Both the position numbers and the translations under genes were made by a program. A DNA stretch of 64,000 nucleotides from Gallalistipes aquisgranensis (GTDB taxonomy: Bacteria; Bacteroidota; Bacteroidia; Bacteroidales; Rikenellaceae), in the NCBI RefSeq assembly GCF_014982715.1, contig NZ_JADCJY010000001.1, positions 124,001-188,000 on the forward strand, given 5' to 3'. Of this stretch, positions 52,386 to 61,347 are shown one piece after another (within the stretch, counting starts at the first letter, position 1; each line of letters begins with the position of its first letter). Below the pieces are notes generated by a model. It saw nothing but the letters and a program-made list of their open reading frames with translations. It was not told the origin of the DNA and ran no database searches.

Positions 52386-53879
52386 TCAGGACGATGGGCC
52401 GGAGCGTCGCGTTTGCGGTGCGTTCCGGCTTTTTTGCGTCCCGGTGCCGGAGGGCCGGTGCCGTCCCAGGAGCAGGAAGAGGAACGGGGCGAGCGAAAGG
52501 AGGGTGAGCAGGACCAGCATCCGGAAATCGTCCGTGATGCCTGCGATGTAGAGATCGGTTTTCGACGCCGTGCCGTGCGCCGCATGGTAGGCCGTGCGCG
52601 AGGTCATCACGGCCGTGAGCAGGGCGATGCCCACGCTGCCCGAGAGTTGTTTGATGCTGTTGGCGATGCCCGAAGCGGCCGCCATGTCGTGCAGGGCCAC
52701 GTGGCGCAGCGAAAAGAGGTTGAGCGGCGCGAACGTGAGGCCCATGCCGAATCCCCGCAGGTAGAGCATCAGCAGGATGTAGCCGTGCGGGGAACGGGCC
52801 GTGAAACGGCTGGCCACCCAGAAACTCGCCGCCATGACCAGTACGCCCGCAAAAACCAGGACCAGTGGGCGGACATGCCGCGTGAGGATGCCCGAGACGG
52901 TCGACAGGATGCCCTGGATGACGCCTACGGGCAGGAAGACGCTTCCGGCCATGATGGCCGTCCATCCCAGGCCGTTCTGCAGGTAGAGGGGCACGAGGTA
53001 GGTCCCTCCGAGCATTCCGATGCCGAACAGGAGGAGCACGGCCATCGAGAGTCCGAAATTGCGTTCTCCCACCAGGCGGATGTTCAGCAGCGGGTGTTTT
53101 GTTTTCAGTTCCGTAAAGATAAAGAGGACCAATGCCGCGCCGCCCACGGCGAAGGAGCCGATCACTTCCGGAGCCTCCCAGCCTTTCGGATTGGTGGCGG
53201 CGTTGCCTCGCGACAGCCCGTAGATCGTCAGCGGCATGAAAAGGGCGGCACACACGAATCCGGGCCAGTCGAACCGGCGCAGGGCCGGGTTTTTCCACTC
53301 TTTCTGTATGACGAGAGCTCCTGCGATGCCCAGCAGGCCGACCGGTACGTTCACGTCGAAGATCAGGTGCCAGCTGTACTCGTCCACGAGGAATCCTCCG
53401 AGCAGCGGCCCGAAGGAGATGGAGGCCGCCGCCGCCACCGACCACACGCCCAGTGCCGTGCCCCGTTGTCCGGCGGGGAATTCGCGCGTGACGATGGCCA
53501 GTCCCAGCGACTGGATGATGCCCGAACCCATGCCCTGCAAAGCCCGCGAGAAGATCAGGAACCCGTCGCTCCAGGCCCGTCCGCAGAGCCACGAGCCGAG
53601 GGTGAACAGGGCCAGCCCCGCGATGTAGAGCCGTTTGTTGCCGAAGCGGTCGGCCAGCCACCCGGCCGTGGGGAGCATGACGGTCATGGTGATCATGTAG
53701 GCCGTGATAACCCATTCGGCCGTGGAGAGTCCGATACGGAAGGCAGACATGATGGCCGGCATTCCGACGTTCACGACCGTAATGTCGAGCACCGCCATGA
53801 AGGTGCCCACCATGACGAAACCCAGCACCCACCATTTGTAGGCCGCGCTCTCCCGAAGCCGTTCTCTGAATCCGCTCAT
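52386..53879 (-). CDS. DHA2-family (EmrB/QacA-type) MFS multidrug efflux transporter
   Basis: 497 residues with about 14 membrane helices. Family motifs: VLDITVVNVGMPAIMSAF (motif D1), WLADRFGNKRLYIAGL (motif A), ALQGMGSGIIQSLGLAIV and ALGVWSVAAAASISFGPLLGGFLV (motif C-like). It would export drugs or other amphiphiles by proton antiport. There is no adjacent EmrA-type adaptor or TolC homologue, so it may work alone in the inner membrane. The C-terminus is short, basic and polar. Divergent from the serine dehydratase gene. Confidence 0.92.
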   Translation of the reverse strand: MSGFRERLRESAAYKWWVLGFVMVGTFMAVLDITVVNVGMPAIMSAFRIGLSTAEWVITAYMITMTVMLPTAGWLADRFGNKRLYIAGLALFTLGSWLCGRAWSDGFLIFSRALQGMGSGIIQSLGLAIVTREFPAGQRGTALGVWSVAAAASISFGPLLGGFLVDEYSWHLIFDVNVPVGLLGIAGALVIQKEWKNPALRRFDWPGFVCAALFMPLTIYGLSRGNAATNPKGWEAPEVIGSFAVGGAALVLFIFTELKTKHPLLNIRLVGERNFGLSMAVLLLFGIGMLGGTYLVPLYLQNGLGWTAIMAGSVFLPVGVIQGILSTVSGILTRHVRPLVLVFAGVLVMAASFWVASRFTARSPHGYILLMLYLRGFGMGLTFAPLNLFSLRHVALHDMAAASGIANSIKQLSGSVGIALLTAVMTSRTAYHAAHGTASKTDLYIAGITDDFRMLVLLTLLSLAPFLFLLLGRHRPSGTGTQKSRNAPQTRRSGPSS

Positions 53880-53963
53880 ACGAAATTGTTTGCCGGGAGA
53901 GGGCGCAAAAAAAATGCCGTCCGAAAATTCCTCCGTTTTCTGCCGGAATTGCCGCGAATGCGT

Positions 53964-53971
53964 TATCTTTA
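53964..53971 (+). promoter_or_regulatory. -7 box of the serine dehydratase-NUDIX operon
   Basis: TATCTTTA, one mismatch from consensus, 22 bases before the ATG. Confidence 0.45.
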
Positions 53972-53993
53972 CACGGATTTAAAAATCGACCTT

Positions 53994-55193
53994 ATGGAAT
54001 CCCTCCGCGAACTCTACAAGATCGGGCACGGTCCTTCGAGCAGCCACACCATCGGCCCGCAGCGGGCGGCTGGACAGTTTCTCGAACGCTGTCCCGGTGC
54101 CGACTCCTTCCGTGTGACGCTTTACGGCTCGCTGGCCGCCACAGGCCGGGGCCACATGACCGATTCGGCCATTCTGGCCGTATTGCAGCCCGTGGCTCCG
54201 GTGGAGATCGTCTGGAAACCCTCCGAATTCCTTCCCTTCCATCCCAACGGCATGAAGTTCGAGGGTCTGAAGGACGGAAAAACGGTACAGGAGTGGTTCA
54301 TTTACAGCGTGGGCGGGGGTTCGCTGGCCAACGAACAGACGCCTCCGCTCGACGGTTCGGTCTATCCGATGAGCCGTATCGCCGACATCCAGCACTGGTG
54401 CGAGGAGGGCGGCCGCACCTATTGGGAATATGTGGACGAGTGCGAGGGACCCGGAATCTGGGATTACCTGCGGACCGTGTGGGACGTGATGAAGCGTTCC
54501 ATCGCCAACGGGCTCAACAACGAAGGGGTGCTGCCCGGCGGGCTGGGCGTGCGGCGCAAGGCGGCTACCTATATGGTCAAGGCGCGGGGGTATGCCGACG
54601 CGATGCAGAGCAGGGGCAAGATCTACGCCTATGCGCTGGCCGTGTCGGAGGAGAACGCCGCCGGAGGGGAGATCGTCACGGCTCCCACCTGCGGATCGAG
54701 CGGAGTGCTTCCCTCGGTGCTGTACCACCTCTCCACGTCGCGGGATTTTCTGGAGGTGCGTATTCTGCGGGCGCTGGCTACGGCGGGGCTTTTCGGCAAC
54801 GTGGTCAAGACCAACGCCTCCATCTCGGGCGCCGAGGTGGGTTGTCAGGGCGAGGTGGGCGTGGCCTGCGCCATGGCGGCCGCGGCCGCCTGCCAGCTTT
54901 TCGGCGGGACCCCGGCCCAGATCGAATATGCCGCCGAGATGGCTCTCGAACACCATCTGGGCCTTACGTGCGATCCCGTGTGCGGGCTGGTGCAAATTCC
55001 CTGCATCGAGCGCAACGCCATCGCGGCGGCCCGGGCTTTCGACGCCAATATCTTCGCCACATTCTCCGACGGACGCCATCGGGTGAGTTTCGACAAGGTG
55101 GTGGAGGTGATGAAAGAGACGGGCCACGACATACCCAGCCTCTACAAGGAGACCGCCGAGGGAGGGCTGGCCCGCGAATATTCGAAGAAATAG
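53994..55193 (+). CDS. sdaA: L-serine ammonia-lyase (iron-sulfur type)
   Basis: 399 residues. It deaminates L-serine to pyruvate with a [4Fe-4S] cluster. The N-terminal beta-domain begins LYKIGHGPSSSHTIGPQRAA. The alpha-domain has TAPTCGSSGVLPSVLYH and the cluster segment CDPVCGLVQIPCIERN. Both domains are in one chain, as in single-subunit bacterial enzymes. The open frame runs far upstream through the antisense of the efflux pump; ATG 53994, just before the family's conserved start and after the promoter box, is the real one. The NUDIX gene follows by 11 bases. Confidence 0.94.
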   Translation: MESLRELYKIGHGPSSSHTIGPQRAAGQFLERCPGADSFRVTLYGSLAATGRGHMTDSAILAVLQPVAPVEIVWKPSEFLPFHPNGMKFEGLKDGKTVQEWFIYSVGGGSLANEQTPPLDGSVYPMSRIADIQHWCEEGGRTYWEYVDECEGPGIWDYLRTVWDVMKRSIANGLNNEGVLPGGLGVRRKAATYMVKARGYADAMQSRGKIYAYALAVSEENAAGGEIVTAPTCGSSGVLPSVLYHLSTSRDFLEVRILRALATAGLFGNVVKTNASISGAEVGCQGEVGVACAMAAAAACQLFGGTPAQIEYAAEMALEHHLGLTCDPVCGLVQIPCIERNAIAAARAFDANIFATFSDGRHRVSFDKVVEVMKETGHDIPSLYKETAEGGLAREYSKK

Positions 55194-55204
55194 ATCGGGT
55201 GGGT

Positions 55205-55882
55205 ATGGTCGGCAAGCGGGATATACTGGATTCGTTGGAGATTTTTCTGACGGCTTATCCGGACGGACGGGAACGTTACCTCGAGTTCTCGGAGTTCGTG
55301 GAGGAGTGCCGGGAAGGGGCTTACTGCGACCGGAAGAACTTTCGCGGACATCTGACCGTCAGCGGGTTCATCTTCTCCCGCGAGGGCGACCGCGTGCTGA
55401 TGCTGCGCCACCGGGCGCTGGGGCGCTGGCTTCAGCCGGGCGGCCACCTCGAACCGTCCGACCGCTCGCTGGCGGAGGCCGTCCTCCGCGAGATACGGGA
55501 GGAGACGGGATTCGGGGAGGCCGATCTGAGGGCGCTGTCTCCTCTCCGTTGTGTTCCGGGCGGCGGAGAGCCCGGTTCCGGGATGCCCGTTCCGGACTTT
55601 GCCCGTTCCGGATTTCCGCGGCCTGCCGCCGGGCCGGTCCCGATAGGGCTCAACAGTCATCCCATTCCGGCCAATCCGTCCAAGAGGGAGGACGCACATG
55701 TCCATTACGACCTGCGGTTCGCGTTCCAGTATGCGGGCGATCCCGGTGCGGTACGCTGCCACGCGGCGGAGTCGGAGGGATTCCGTTGGGTACCGCTGGA
55801 GGAACTGAGGGGCGATCCCGATTTCGGAGAGGTGGCGCTCCGGGCGGGGGAACTCGATCTGGTGCGTTTTCCCCGGAAGTAG
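55205..55882 (+). CDS. NUDIX hydrolase
   Basis: 225 residues. The core is FSREGDRVLMLRHRALGRWL followed by the NUDIX box GGHLEPSDRSLAEAVLREIR-EETGF, with REIREETG intact and one extra residue in the loop before it compared with the classical GX5EX7REUXEEXGU. A glycine/proline-rich insertion (residues about 120-150) precedes AHVHYDLRFAF. These enzymes cleave nucleoside diphosphates linked to another group; the substrate cannot be told. It starts 11 bases after the serine dehydratase stop and ends before a good terminator, so the two are co-transcribed. Confidence 0.87.
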   Translation: MVGKRDILDSLEIFLTAYPDGRERYLEFSEFVEECREGAYCDRKNFRGHLTVSGFIFSREGDRVLMLRHRALGRWLQPGGHLEPSDRSLAEAVLREIREETGFGEADLRALSPLRCVPGGGEPGSGMPVPDFARSGFPRPAAGPVPIGLNSHPIPANPSKREDAHVHYDLRFAFQYAGDPGAVRCHAAESEGFRWVPLEELRGDPDFGEVALRAGELDLVRFPRK

Positions 55883-55924
55883 GGTTCCGGTAATTTTCCG
55901 TTTTGTAATTCCGTCGGAATGAAT

Positions 55925-55951
55925 CCCTTCCCGTCCGGTGTGCGGGAAGGG
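55925..55951 (+). terminator. Terminator of the sdaA-NUDIX operon
   Basis: Arms CCCTTCCCG and CGGGAAGGG (9 bp, perfect) with a 9-base loop, followed by TCGTTTCGT, 42 bases after the NUDIX stop. Confidence 0.65.
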
Positions 55952-56034
55952 TCGTTTCGTCCGTCTCTGCGGTGCGGGGTCCATCTGTGGCAGGAATATT
56001 GAGACGAAGGGAGTGAACGAAACAGACGGAAATT

Positions 56035-57600
56035 ATGAAAAAGGAAGATTTGATCGGCCGCATCGCCGACACTTCGCAGGTGTGGGACATGGCGGTCGTG
56101 GGCGGTGGCGCCACGGGACTCGGGATCGCGCTCGACGCCGCCCTGCGCGGCTTCAGCGTGGTGCTGTTCGAACAGAGCGATTTCTCCAAAGGCACGTCGA
56201 GCCGGAGCACGAAACTGGTGCACGGCGGGGTACGATATCTGGAGAAAGGAGACGTGGGGCTGGTGATGGAGGCGCTCCGCGAACGGGGACTGCTGCTGCG
56301 CAACGCGCCCCATCTGGTGAAGGACCAGTCGTTCGTGATTCCCAACTACCGGCTTTGGGACAACGTGCTCTATACGGCGGGACTGACCTTTTACGACCTG
56401 CTGGCCGGACGGCTCGGATTCGGCCGTTCGCGTTACCTGTCGCGCCGCCGGACGCTCGAAATGCTTCCCGCGATCCGGGCCGAAGGGCTCCGGGGCGGCG
56501 TACTCTACCACGACGGGCAGTTCGACGATTCCCGGCTGGCGGTCAACCTGATGCAGTCCTGCATCGCCGAAGGGGCGGTTCCGGTCAACTACATGAAGGT
56601 GACGGGGCTGATCCACGACGTGCGGGGCCGGGCGGCGGGCGTGCAGGTGACCGATCTGGAGACGGGTGCCTCCTATTCCGTGCGTTCGACGGTGGTGGTC
56701 AACGCCGCCGGGGTCTTCGTGGACGACGTCGTGAGGATGGACGATCCCGGGGCCGATCCTCTGGTGCGTCCCAGCCAGGGGGTGCATCTGGTGCTCGACC
56801 GCTCCTTCCTGGAGAGTGAATCGGCGCTGATGATCCCGAAGACCTCGGACGGGCGGGTGCTTTTCGCCGTACCGTGGCACGGCAAGGTGGTGGTGGGTAC
56901 GACCGATGTGCTGCGTGAGAGGCCGGAGTTGGAACCCCGTCCGCTGGAGCAGGAGATTGCCTTCATCCTGAAGACTGCCGGTCTCTACATGGCCCGTAAA
57001 CCGGACCGTTCGGACGTGCGGTCCGTTTTCGCCGGGCAGCGTCCGCTGGCGGCCCCGAAAAAGGCCGGACAGAGCACGAAGGAGATTTCGCGGCGGCATA
57101 AGATCATCGTTTCGGAAAACCGGCTGATCACCGTGACGGGCGGCAAGTGGACCACCTACCGCCGCATGGCGCAGGATACGGTGGACCGGGTCATCGGACT
57201 GGGCCTGCTGCCCCGGCGTCCCTGTACGACCGCCTCCTACCATATCCACGGCTACCGTCCCTCGCCCGATCCGGGCAACCACCTCTGCATCTACGGTTCG
57301 GACATGCCTGCCGTGCAGGAGTTGATGCTTTCGGCTCCGGAAATGGCGGTTCCGCTCTCCCCCGACTATCCTTATACGGCCGCGGAGGCTGTGTGGGCCG
57401 TGCGGCACGAGATGGCCCGCACCGTGGAGGACGTTCTCGCCCGCCGGGTGAGGCTGCTGTTCCTCGATGCGCGGGCCGCCGTGGAGGCGGCTCCGGCCGT
57501 GGCGCATATCGTGGCCGGGGAGCTGGGATACGGGCGGCAGTGGGAGGAGCGGCAGGTGAAGGCCTTTGCCGGGCTGGCTTCCGGATACGAACTCGCGTGA
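56035..57600 (+). CDS. glpD: FAD-dependent glycerol-3-phosphate dehydrogenase
   Basis: 521 residues. It oxidises glycerol-3-phosphate to dihydroxyacetone phosphate at the inner membrane, passing electrons to quinone. The FAD Rossmann motif is AVVGGGATGLGIALDAALRG, followed by the family signatures SRSTKLVHGGVRYLEKGD and VVNAAGVFVDDVVRMD. Later come WHGKVVVGTTDV and the conserved ITVTGGKWTTYRRMA. The C-terminal regulatory domain (about 390-520) has AVRHEMARTVEDVLARRVRLLFLDA. No glpK or glpF lies beside it. Confidence 0.95.
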   Translation: MKKEDLIGRIADTSQVWDMAVVGGGATGLGIALDAALRGFSVVLFEQSDFSKGTSSRSTKLVHGGVRYLEKGDVGLVMEALRERGLLLRNAPHLVKDQSFVIPNYRLWDNVLYTAGLTFYDLLAGRLGFGRSRYLSRRRTLEMLPAIRAEGLRGGVLYHDGQFDDSRLAVNLMQSCIAEGAVPVNYMKVTGLIHDVRGRAAGVQVTDLETGASYSVRSTVVVNAAGVFVDDVVRMDDPGADPLVRPSQGVHLVLDRSFLESESALMIPKTSDGRVLFAVPWHGKVVVGTTDVLRERPELEPRPLEQEIAFILKTAGLYMARKPDRSDVRSVFAGQRPLAAPKKAGQSTKEISRRHKIIVSENRLITVTGGKWTTYRRMAQDTVDRVIGLGLLPRRPCTTASYHIHGYRPSPDPGNHLCIYGSDMPAVQELMLSAPEMAVPLSPDYPYTAAEAVWAVRHEMARTVEDVLARRVRLLFLDARAAVEAAPAVAHIVAGELGYGRQWEERQVKAFAGLASGYELA

Positions 57601-57691
57601 GGCCGCCGGACTGCGGGACCGGCCGGACTGCGGACTGCGGCGGCGGAGCGGCGGAAAATCCGGGAAGACCTTTTTCCTTCCGGTGCTGGAC

Positions 57692-57709
57692 ATTCCTGCC
57701 GGCAGGAAT
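57692..57709. repeat. 18-base perfect palindrome between glpD and the patatin gene
   Basis: ATTCCTGCC GGCAGGAAT reads the same on both strands, with no loop. It lies 92 bases after glpD and about 64 before the -33 box of the patatin gene. A protein-binding dyad or, less likely, a cruciform/terminator element. Confidence 0.6.
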
Positions 57710-57772
57710 CCCTGCGAGGCCAAACGGACTATTTTTACCTGCTTTCGGGGCATAATTACCGGGTCGGAAGCG

Positions 57773-57803
57773 TTTCGTTTCTCCGATCTAACGTTTATAT
57801 TTG
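57773..57803 (+). promoter_or_regulatory. Promoter of the patatin-barrel gene
   Basis: TTTC (57773-57776), a 19-base spacer and an exact TATATTTG (57796-57803). The ATG at 57827 follows 23 bases later, ruling against the in-frame TTG at 57815. Confidence 0.6.
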
Positions 57804-57826
57804 CAGAATAACAATTGATTGCCGTT

Positions 57827-60016
57827 ATGAAAAGGGTCCTCCTGTTTATTGTCGCGTTGGCGATATGCTTCCAGGCCGGAGCGGAACGCAAGAAAGTGGG
57901 TGTCGTGCTCAGCGGCGGCGGGGCGAAGGGCGTGGCGCACATCGGCGTGCTGAAAGTGCTCGAAGAGGCGGGTATCCCGATCGACTATATCGCGGGAACC
58001 AGCATGGGGGCCATCGTGGGCGGCCTGTACGCCATCGGGTACAGCGTGGAGGAGCTCGACAGCATGGTGCGCACCCAGAACTGGACGGCCCTGCTGACGG
58101 ACAAGGTGGCCCGCTCCCACCGGCTCTTCCCCGAACGGGAGATGGCCGACCGCTACATCGTGTCGGTTCCCCTTTCGCGCGACCATAAGATCAAGGTTCC
58201 GGCCGGTTTCCTGGCCGGGCAGAACGTCTATAACCTGCTTTCGGAACTGACGGTGGGGTATCACGACTCCGTTTCGTTCGACCGGCTGCCGATTCCGTTC
58301 GCCTGCGTGACCTACGATATGGTGGACGGCCGGGAGGTAGTCGTGCGCGAGGGAAACCTGCCGCTGGCGATCCGAGCCAGCATGTCGATTCCGGGAGCGT
58401 TTGCTCCGGTGGAGGTGGACAGCATGGTGCTGGTGGACGGCGGGGTCATCAACAATTTTCCGGTGGACGTGGTGCGTGACATGGGGGCTGAGGTGGTGAT
58501 CGGTGTCGATCTGGCTTCGGGCATGAAGAAGGCGGGGGAGCTCAAGTCGGTCATGGACATCGTGGACCAGTTCACCTCGATCATCGGCGAACCGGCCTAC
58601 GAGGCCAACCTTAAAAGCACCGATCTCTATATCCATCCGGACATCCATCCCTACTCGGCGGCCAGCTTCAATACGGAGGCGATCGACACGCTGATCCGGC
58701 GGGGCGAGGAGCGGGCCCGGGAGCAGTGGGACCAGATCGTGGCCCTGCGCGACAGGATCGGTCTGACCGAAAAGGAGTGGTACGAACACGAGACGGTCGA
58801 TTACGCTCTGCGTTCGGACAGTATCCGGATCGGCCGTATCCGGATCGAGGGGCTCAGCCCCCAGGACGAGAAAATCCTGAGGCGCACGCTGACCCTGAAG
58901 GAGAACAGCGTGGTCGGCACGAAGGATATCCAGCAGGAGGTGAGTACCCTTCAGGGGTCGGGAGCCTTCTCCAACATTACCTACCAACTGAACGGGAAGC
59001 CTCCCTACGAGTTCACGCTTTTCCTGAGCGAGAAGTCGCGCAATTCGCTCAATCTGGGCATCCGGTTCGATTCGGAGGAGATGGCGGCGATCCTGCTCAA
59101 CACCACGCTCGGCCCGCGGACGCTGAAGGGCTCTACGTTCGAGTTGACGGGGCGTCTGAGCAAGAATCCCTATATCCGGGTCGATTACAGCATAGGCAAC
59201 ACCTTCATGGGGCAGATGGGGCTTTCCTACATGTTCAAATACAACAACCTCGACATCTACGAGCAGGGGCGCAAGCGCAACAACGTCACCTTCGGCCAGC
59301 ATCAGGCCGACCTGAGCGTGACGGGAATCCGGGTGCGGAACATGAAGTTCACGGCCGGTCTGCGCTTCGACTATTTCGATTACCACAATTTCCTTTTCTC
59401 GCGCGAGGGAGAGCAGATGACCGTCAAACCGGAAGGGCTGGTGAGTTACTACCTGTCGGGCCTGCTGGAGACGATCGACAACTATTATTATCCCGTCCGG
59501 GGGCTCTCGCTGCGTCTGCGCTACGGGCTCTATACCGATAATTTCGCCACCTACAAGGGCGGGTCTCCCTTCAGTGCCGTGGACCTCGGATTCCGCTGGG
59601 CGCTCTCCCCCTCCCGCAGGGTCACGTTCATTCCGGCGCTCTACGGGCGGGTACTGATCGGACCGCAGGCCGCCTATCCCATGTGGAACTGCATGGGCGG
59701 TGATGTGGCCGGGCGCTACCTCTCGCAGCAGATACCTTTCATCGGGGTGCAGCACTTCGAACTGGCCGACAATTCGCTGGTGGTGGCGAGGCTCGATTTC
59801 CGGGTGCGGCTCTGGAGGCGGCACTACGTCTCCCTGTTGGGGAATTACGGGAAACAGAGCCACGATTTCGGAGATATTTTCTCGGGCGAAGACCTGATCG
59901 GGTGCGGATTCGCCTATTCGTTCAACAGTCCGATCGGCCCGATCGGTTTTATGGTAGACTATTCGAACGTGGACAAGAAGGCCGGGCTCTATTTCAATCT
60001 GGGACGTTATTTCTGA
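57827..60016 (+). CDS. Patatin-like phospholipase fused to a POTRA and BamA-like outer-membrane barrel
   Basis: 729 residues. Signal peptide (to about QAGA|ERK), then a patatin domain: oxyanion loop SGGGAKG (residues 29-35), nucleophile S59 in GTSMG, and catalytic D204 in VDGGV. A POTRA-like segment (about 335-400, IRIGRIRIEGLSPQDEKIL) leads to a 16-strand Omp85-type barrel ending in phenylalanine (LYFNLGRYF). This is the layout of PlpD-like (type Vd) proteins, in which a barrel anchors a phospholipase. Whether the enzyme stays periplasmic or is displayed outside cannot be read from sequence. Own promoter; the EEP gene follows after 71 bases. Confidence 0.92.
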   Translation: MKRVLLFIVALAICFQAGAERKKVGVVLSGGGAKGVAHIGVLKVLEEAGIPIDYIAGTSMGAIVGGLYAIGYSVEELDSMVRTQNWTALLTDKVARSHRLFPEREMADRYIVSVPLSRDHKIKVPAGFLAGQNVYNLLSELTVGYHDSVSFDRLPIPFACVTYDMVDGREVVVREGNLPLAIRASMSIPGAFAPVEVDSMVLVDGGVINNFPVDVVRDMGAEVVIGVDLASGMKKAGELKSVMDIVDQFTSIIGEPAYEANLKSTDLYIHPDIHPYSAASFNTEAIDTLIRRGEERAREQWDQIVALRDRIGLTEKEWYEHETVDYALRSDSIRIGRIRIEGLSPQDEKILRRTLTLKENSVVGTKDIQQEVSTLQGSGAFSNITYQLNGKPPYEFTLFLSEKSRNSLNLGIRFDSEEMAAILLNTTLGPRTLKGSTFELTGRLSKNPYIRVDYSIGNTFMGQMGLSYMFKYNNLDIYEQGRKRNNVTFGQHQADLSVTGIRVRNMKFTAGLRFDYFDYHNFLFSREGEQMTVKPEGLVSYYLSGLLETIDNYYYPVRGLSLRLRYGLYTDNFATYKGGSPFSAVDLGFRWALSPSRRVTFIPALYGRVLIGPQAAYPMWNCMGGDVAGRYLSQQIPFIGVQHFELADNSLVVARLDFRVRLWRRHYVSLLGNYGKQSHDFGDIFSGEDLIGCGFAYSFNSPIGPIGFMVDYSNVDKKAGLYFNLGRYF

Positions 60017-60087
60017 CGGTGTGCGGCGCGCGTGCGGATTCCGGAGAGAATTTTGCCTGTATTGGCGGAACGCCGTGCCTTGACGGT

Positions 60088-61179
60088 ATGGGAAAGAAAT
60101 TCACGACATATTGCTTGTATCCGGCTTTGCTGGCCGTGACGTGGGGTGCTGCCGCGGCTGCGGTCGCTGCGGTTTTCGTGCCGTGGGTGCGGCCCGTTCC
60201 CGGCCGGGACTGGGTGCCGCTGCTGGGACTGGCGCTTCCGGCGGTTCTGACTCTCTGTGCGGTTCTGGCGCTCGTGTGGAGCGTGATGCGTCGCCGGTGG
60301 GCGCTGCTTCCCCTGATCGGGTTGCTGGCCAACTGGCACTACCTGGCGGCGATGGTACAGGTTCCCCTTTTCCAGCGGCGGGTCGCCGGTCCGCCCGATT
60401 TGACCGTGGCCAGTTACAACGTCTTCGGTTTCCACAAAGAAGGCGTCCGCCCGACGGCCGGGAATGTCGCGCGGGAGATGGAGGCGAGGGGCGTGGATGT
60501 CCTCTGTCTCCAGGAATCGTGCGGGGGAGCTGCGTACGGGCCGGACAGCATCGCCGCCGCATTCCGCTATCTGCCGTACCGTTATCCGCCTTCGGGAACG
60601 CCCTGCGAGGGGGTGACCCTCTTCAGCCGCTATCCGGTGCTGGCCGCGGGAATGATCCGTTTCCCGGACACCGACAACCGTTCCATGTGGGCCGATGTGC
60701 TGGTGGGGGACGATACGGTGCGCATGTTCAATAACCACCTGCAAACGAGTGGCATCAGCAGGCGGCAGGACGATCTGCGCAGGCAGCGGGAGCTGGGCAG
60801 CGTGACGGGACAGACCCGTGTGGTGGTGTCGATGACCGGAGAGCTGCGCAGGAATTTCGGGATACGGGCCCGACAGGCCGAGACCGTCCGCGGGATGATC
60901 GACACGACCCGGATACCCGTGATCGTGTGCGGTGATTTCAACGATACTCCGGCTTCGTACACCTACCGGGTCATGCTGGGCGGACTGACCGACGGATTCC
61001 GCCAGGCCGGTTCGGGCTACGGCGACACTTTCCGCCAGATGCGCCGGATACTCCGTATCGACTACGTTTTCTATTCCGATGCTTTCCGCAGTGTGCGCTA
61101 TTATTCCCCGTCGCTGCCGTGGAGCGACCACGACCCGGTGGTGGCGGAACTCCGGTTCGTCTCCCGGTACCGGGAGTGA
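60088..61179 (+). CDS. Membrane-anchored endonuclease/exonuclease/phosphatase-family protein
   Basis: 363 residues. Three membrane helices fill the first ~95 residues (segments around LLAVTWGAAAAAVAAVFVPW, LLGLALPAVLTLCAVLALVW and LLPLIGLLANWHYL). The catalytic EEP domain follows: VASYNVFGF, DVLCLQES (metal-binding glutamate), FNNHLQTS, VIVCGDFNDTP and the terminal WSDHDPVVAELRF with its catalytic histidine. The domain hydrolyses phosphodiesters or phosphomonoesters; it faces the periplasm if three helices are right. Substrate unknown. It lies 71 bases after the patatin gene and may be co-transcribed with it. Confidence 0.88.
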   Translation: MGKKFTTYCLYPALLAVTWGAAAAAVAAVFVPWVRPVPGRDWVPLLGLALPAVLTLCAVLALVWSVMRRRWALLPLIGLLANWHYLAAMVQVPLFQRRVAGPPDLTVASYNVFGFHKEGVRPTAGNVAREMEARGVDVLCLQESCGGAAYGPDSIAAAFRYLPYRYPPSGTPCEGVTLFSRYPVLAAGMIRFPDTDNRSMWADVLVGDDTVRMFNNHLQTSGISRRQDDLRRQRELGSVTGQTRVVVSMTGELRRNFGIRARQAETVRGMIDTTRIPVIVCGDFNDTPASYTYRVMLGGLTDGFRQAGSGYGDTFRQMRRILRIDYVFYSDAFRSVRYYSPSLPWSDHDPVVAELRFVSRYRE

Positions 61180-61347
61180 TGCGGTTTTCCGGAAAACGGG
61201 TAGGGGAAGCCCGAATCCGGAGTCTGTCTTCGGGTATGAGAATGGTCCGCATATCCGGTTTTTGCGGAGATAGGGGGTGGAAGATATCAGCTTTTTTACT
61301 ATTATTGCAGAGATAACGATTATGTCGAATCCGAAAGAAAGAAACGT

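Noticed and set aside
52335-53993. Upstream extension of the serine dehydratase frame by 553 codons
   Set aside because: It is antisense to the efflux pump gene and has no family resemblance; the dehydratase start at 53994 follows a promoter box and matches the family N-terminus.
57601-57660. Short direct repeats (GGACTGCGG units) after glpD
   Set aside because: Only two or three imperfect copies in a GC-rich tail; too few and too short to call a repeat element.
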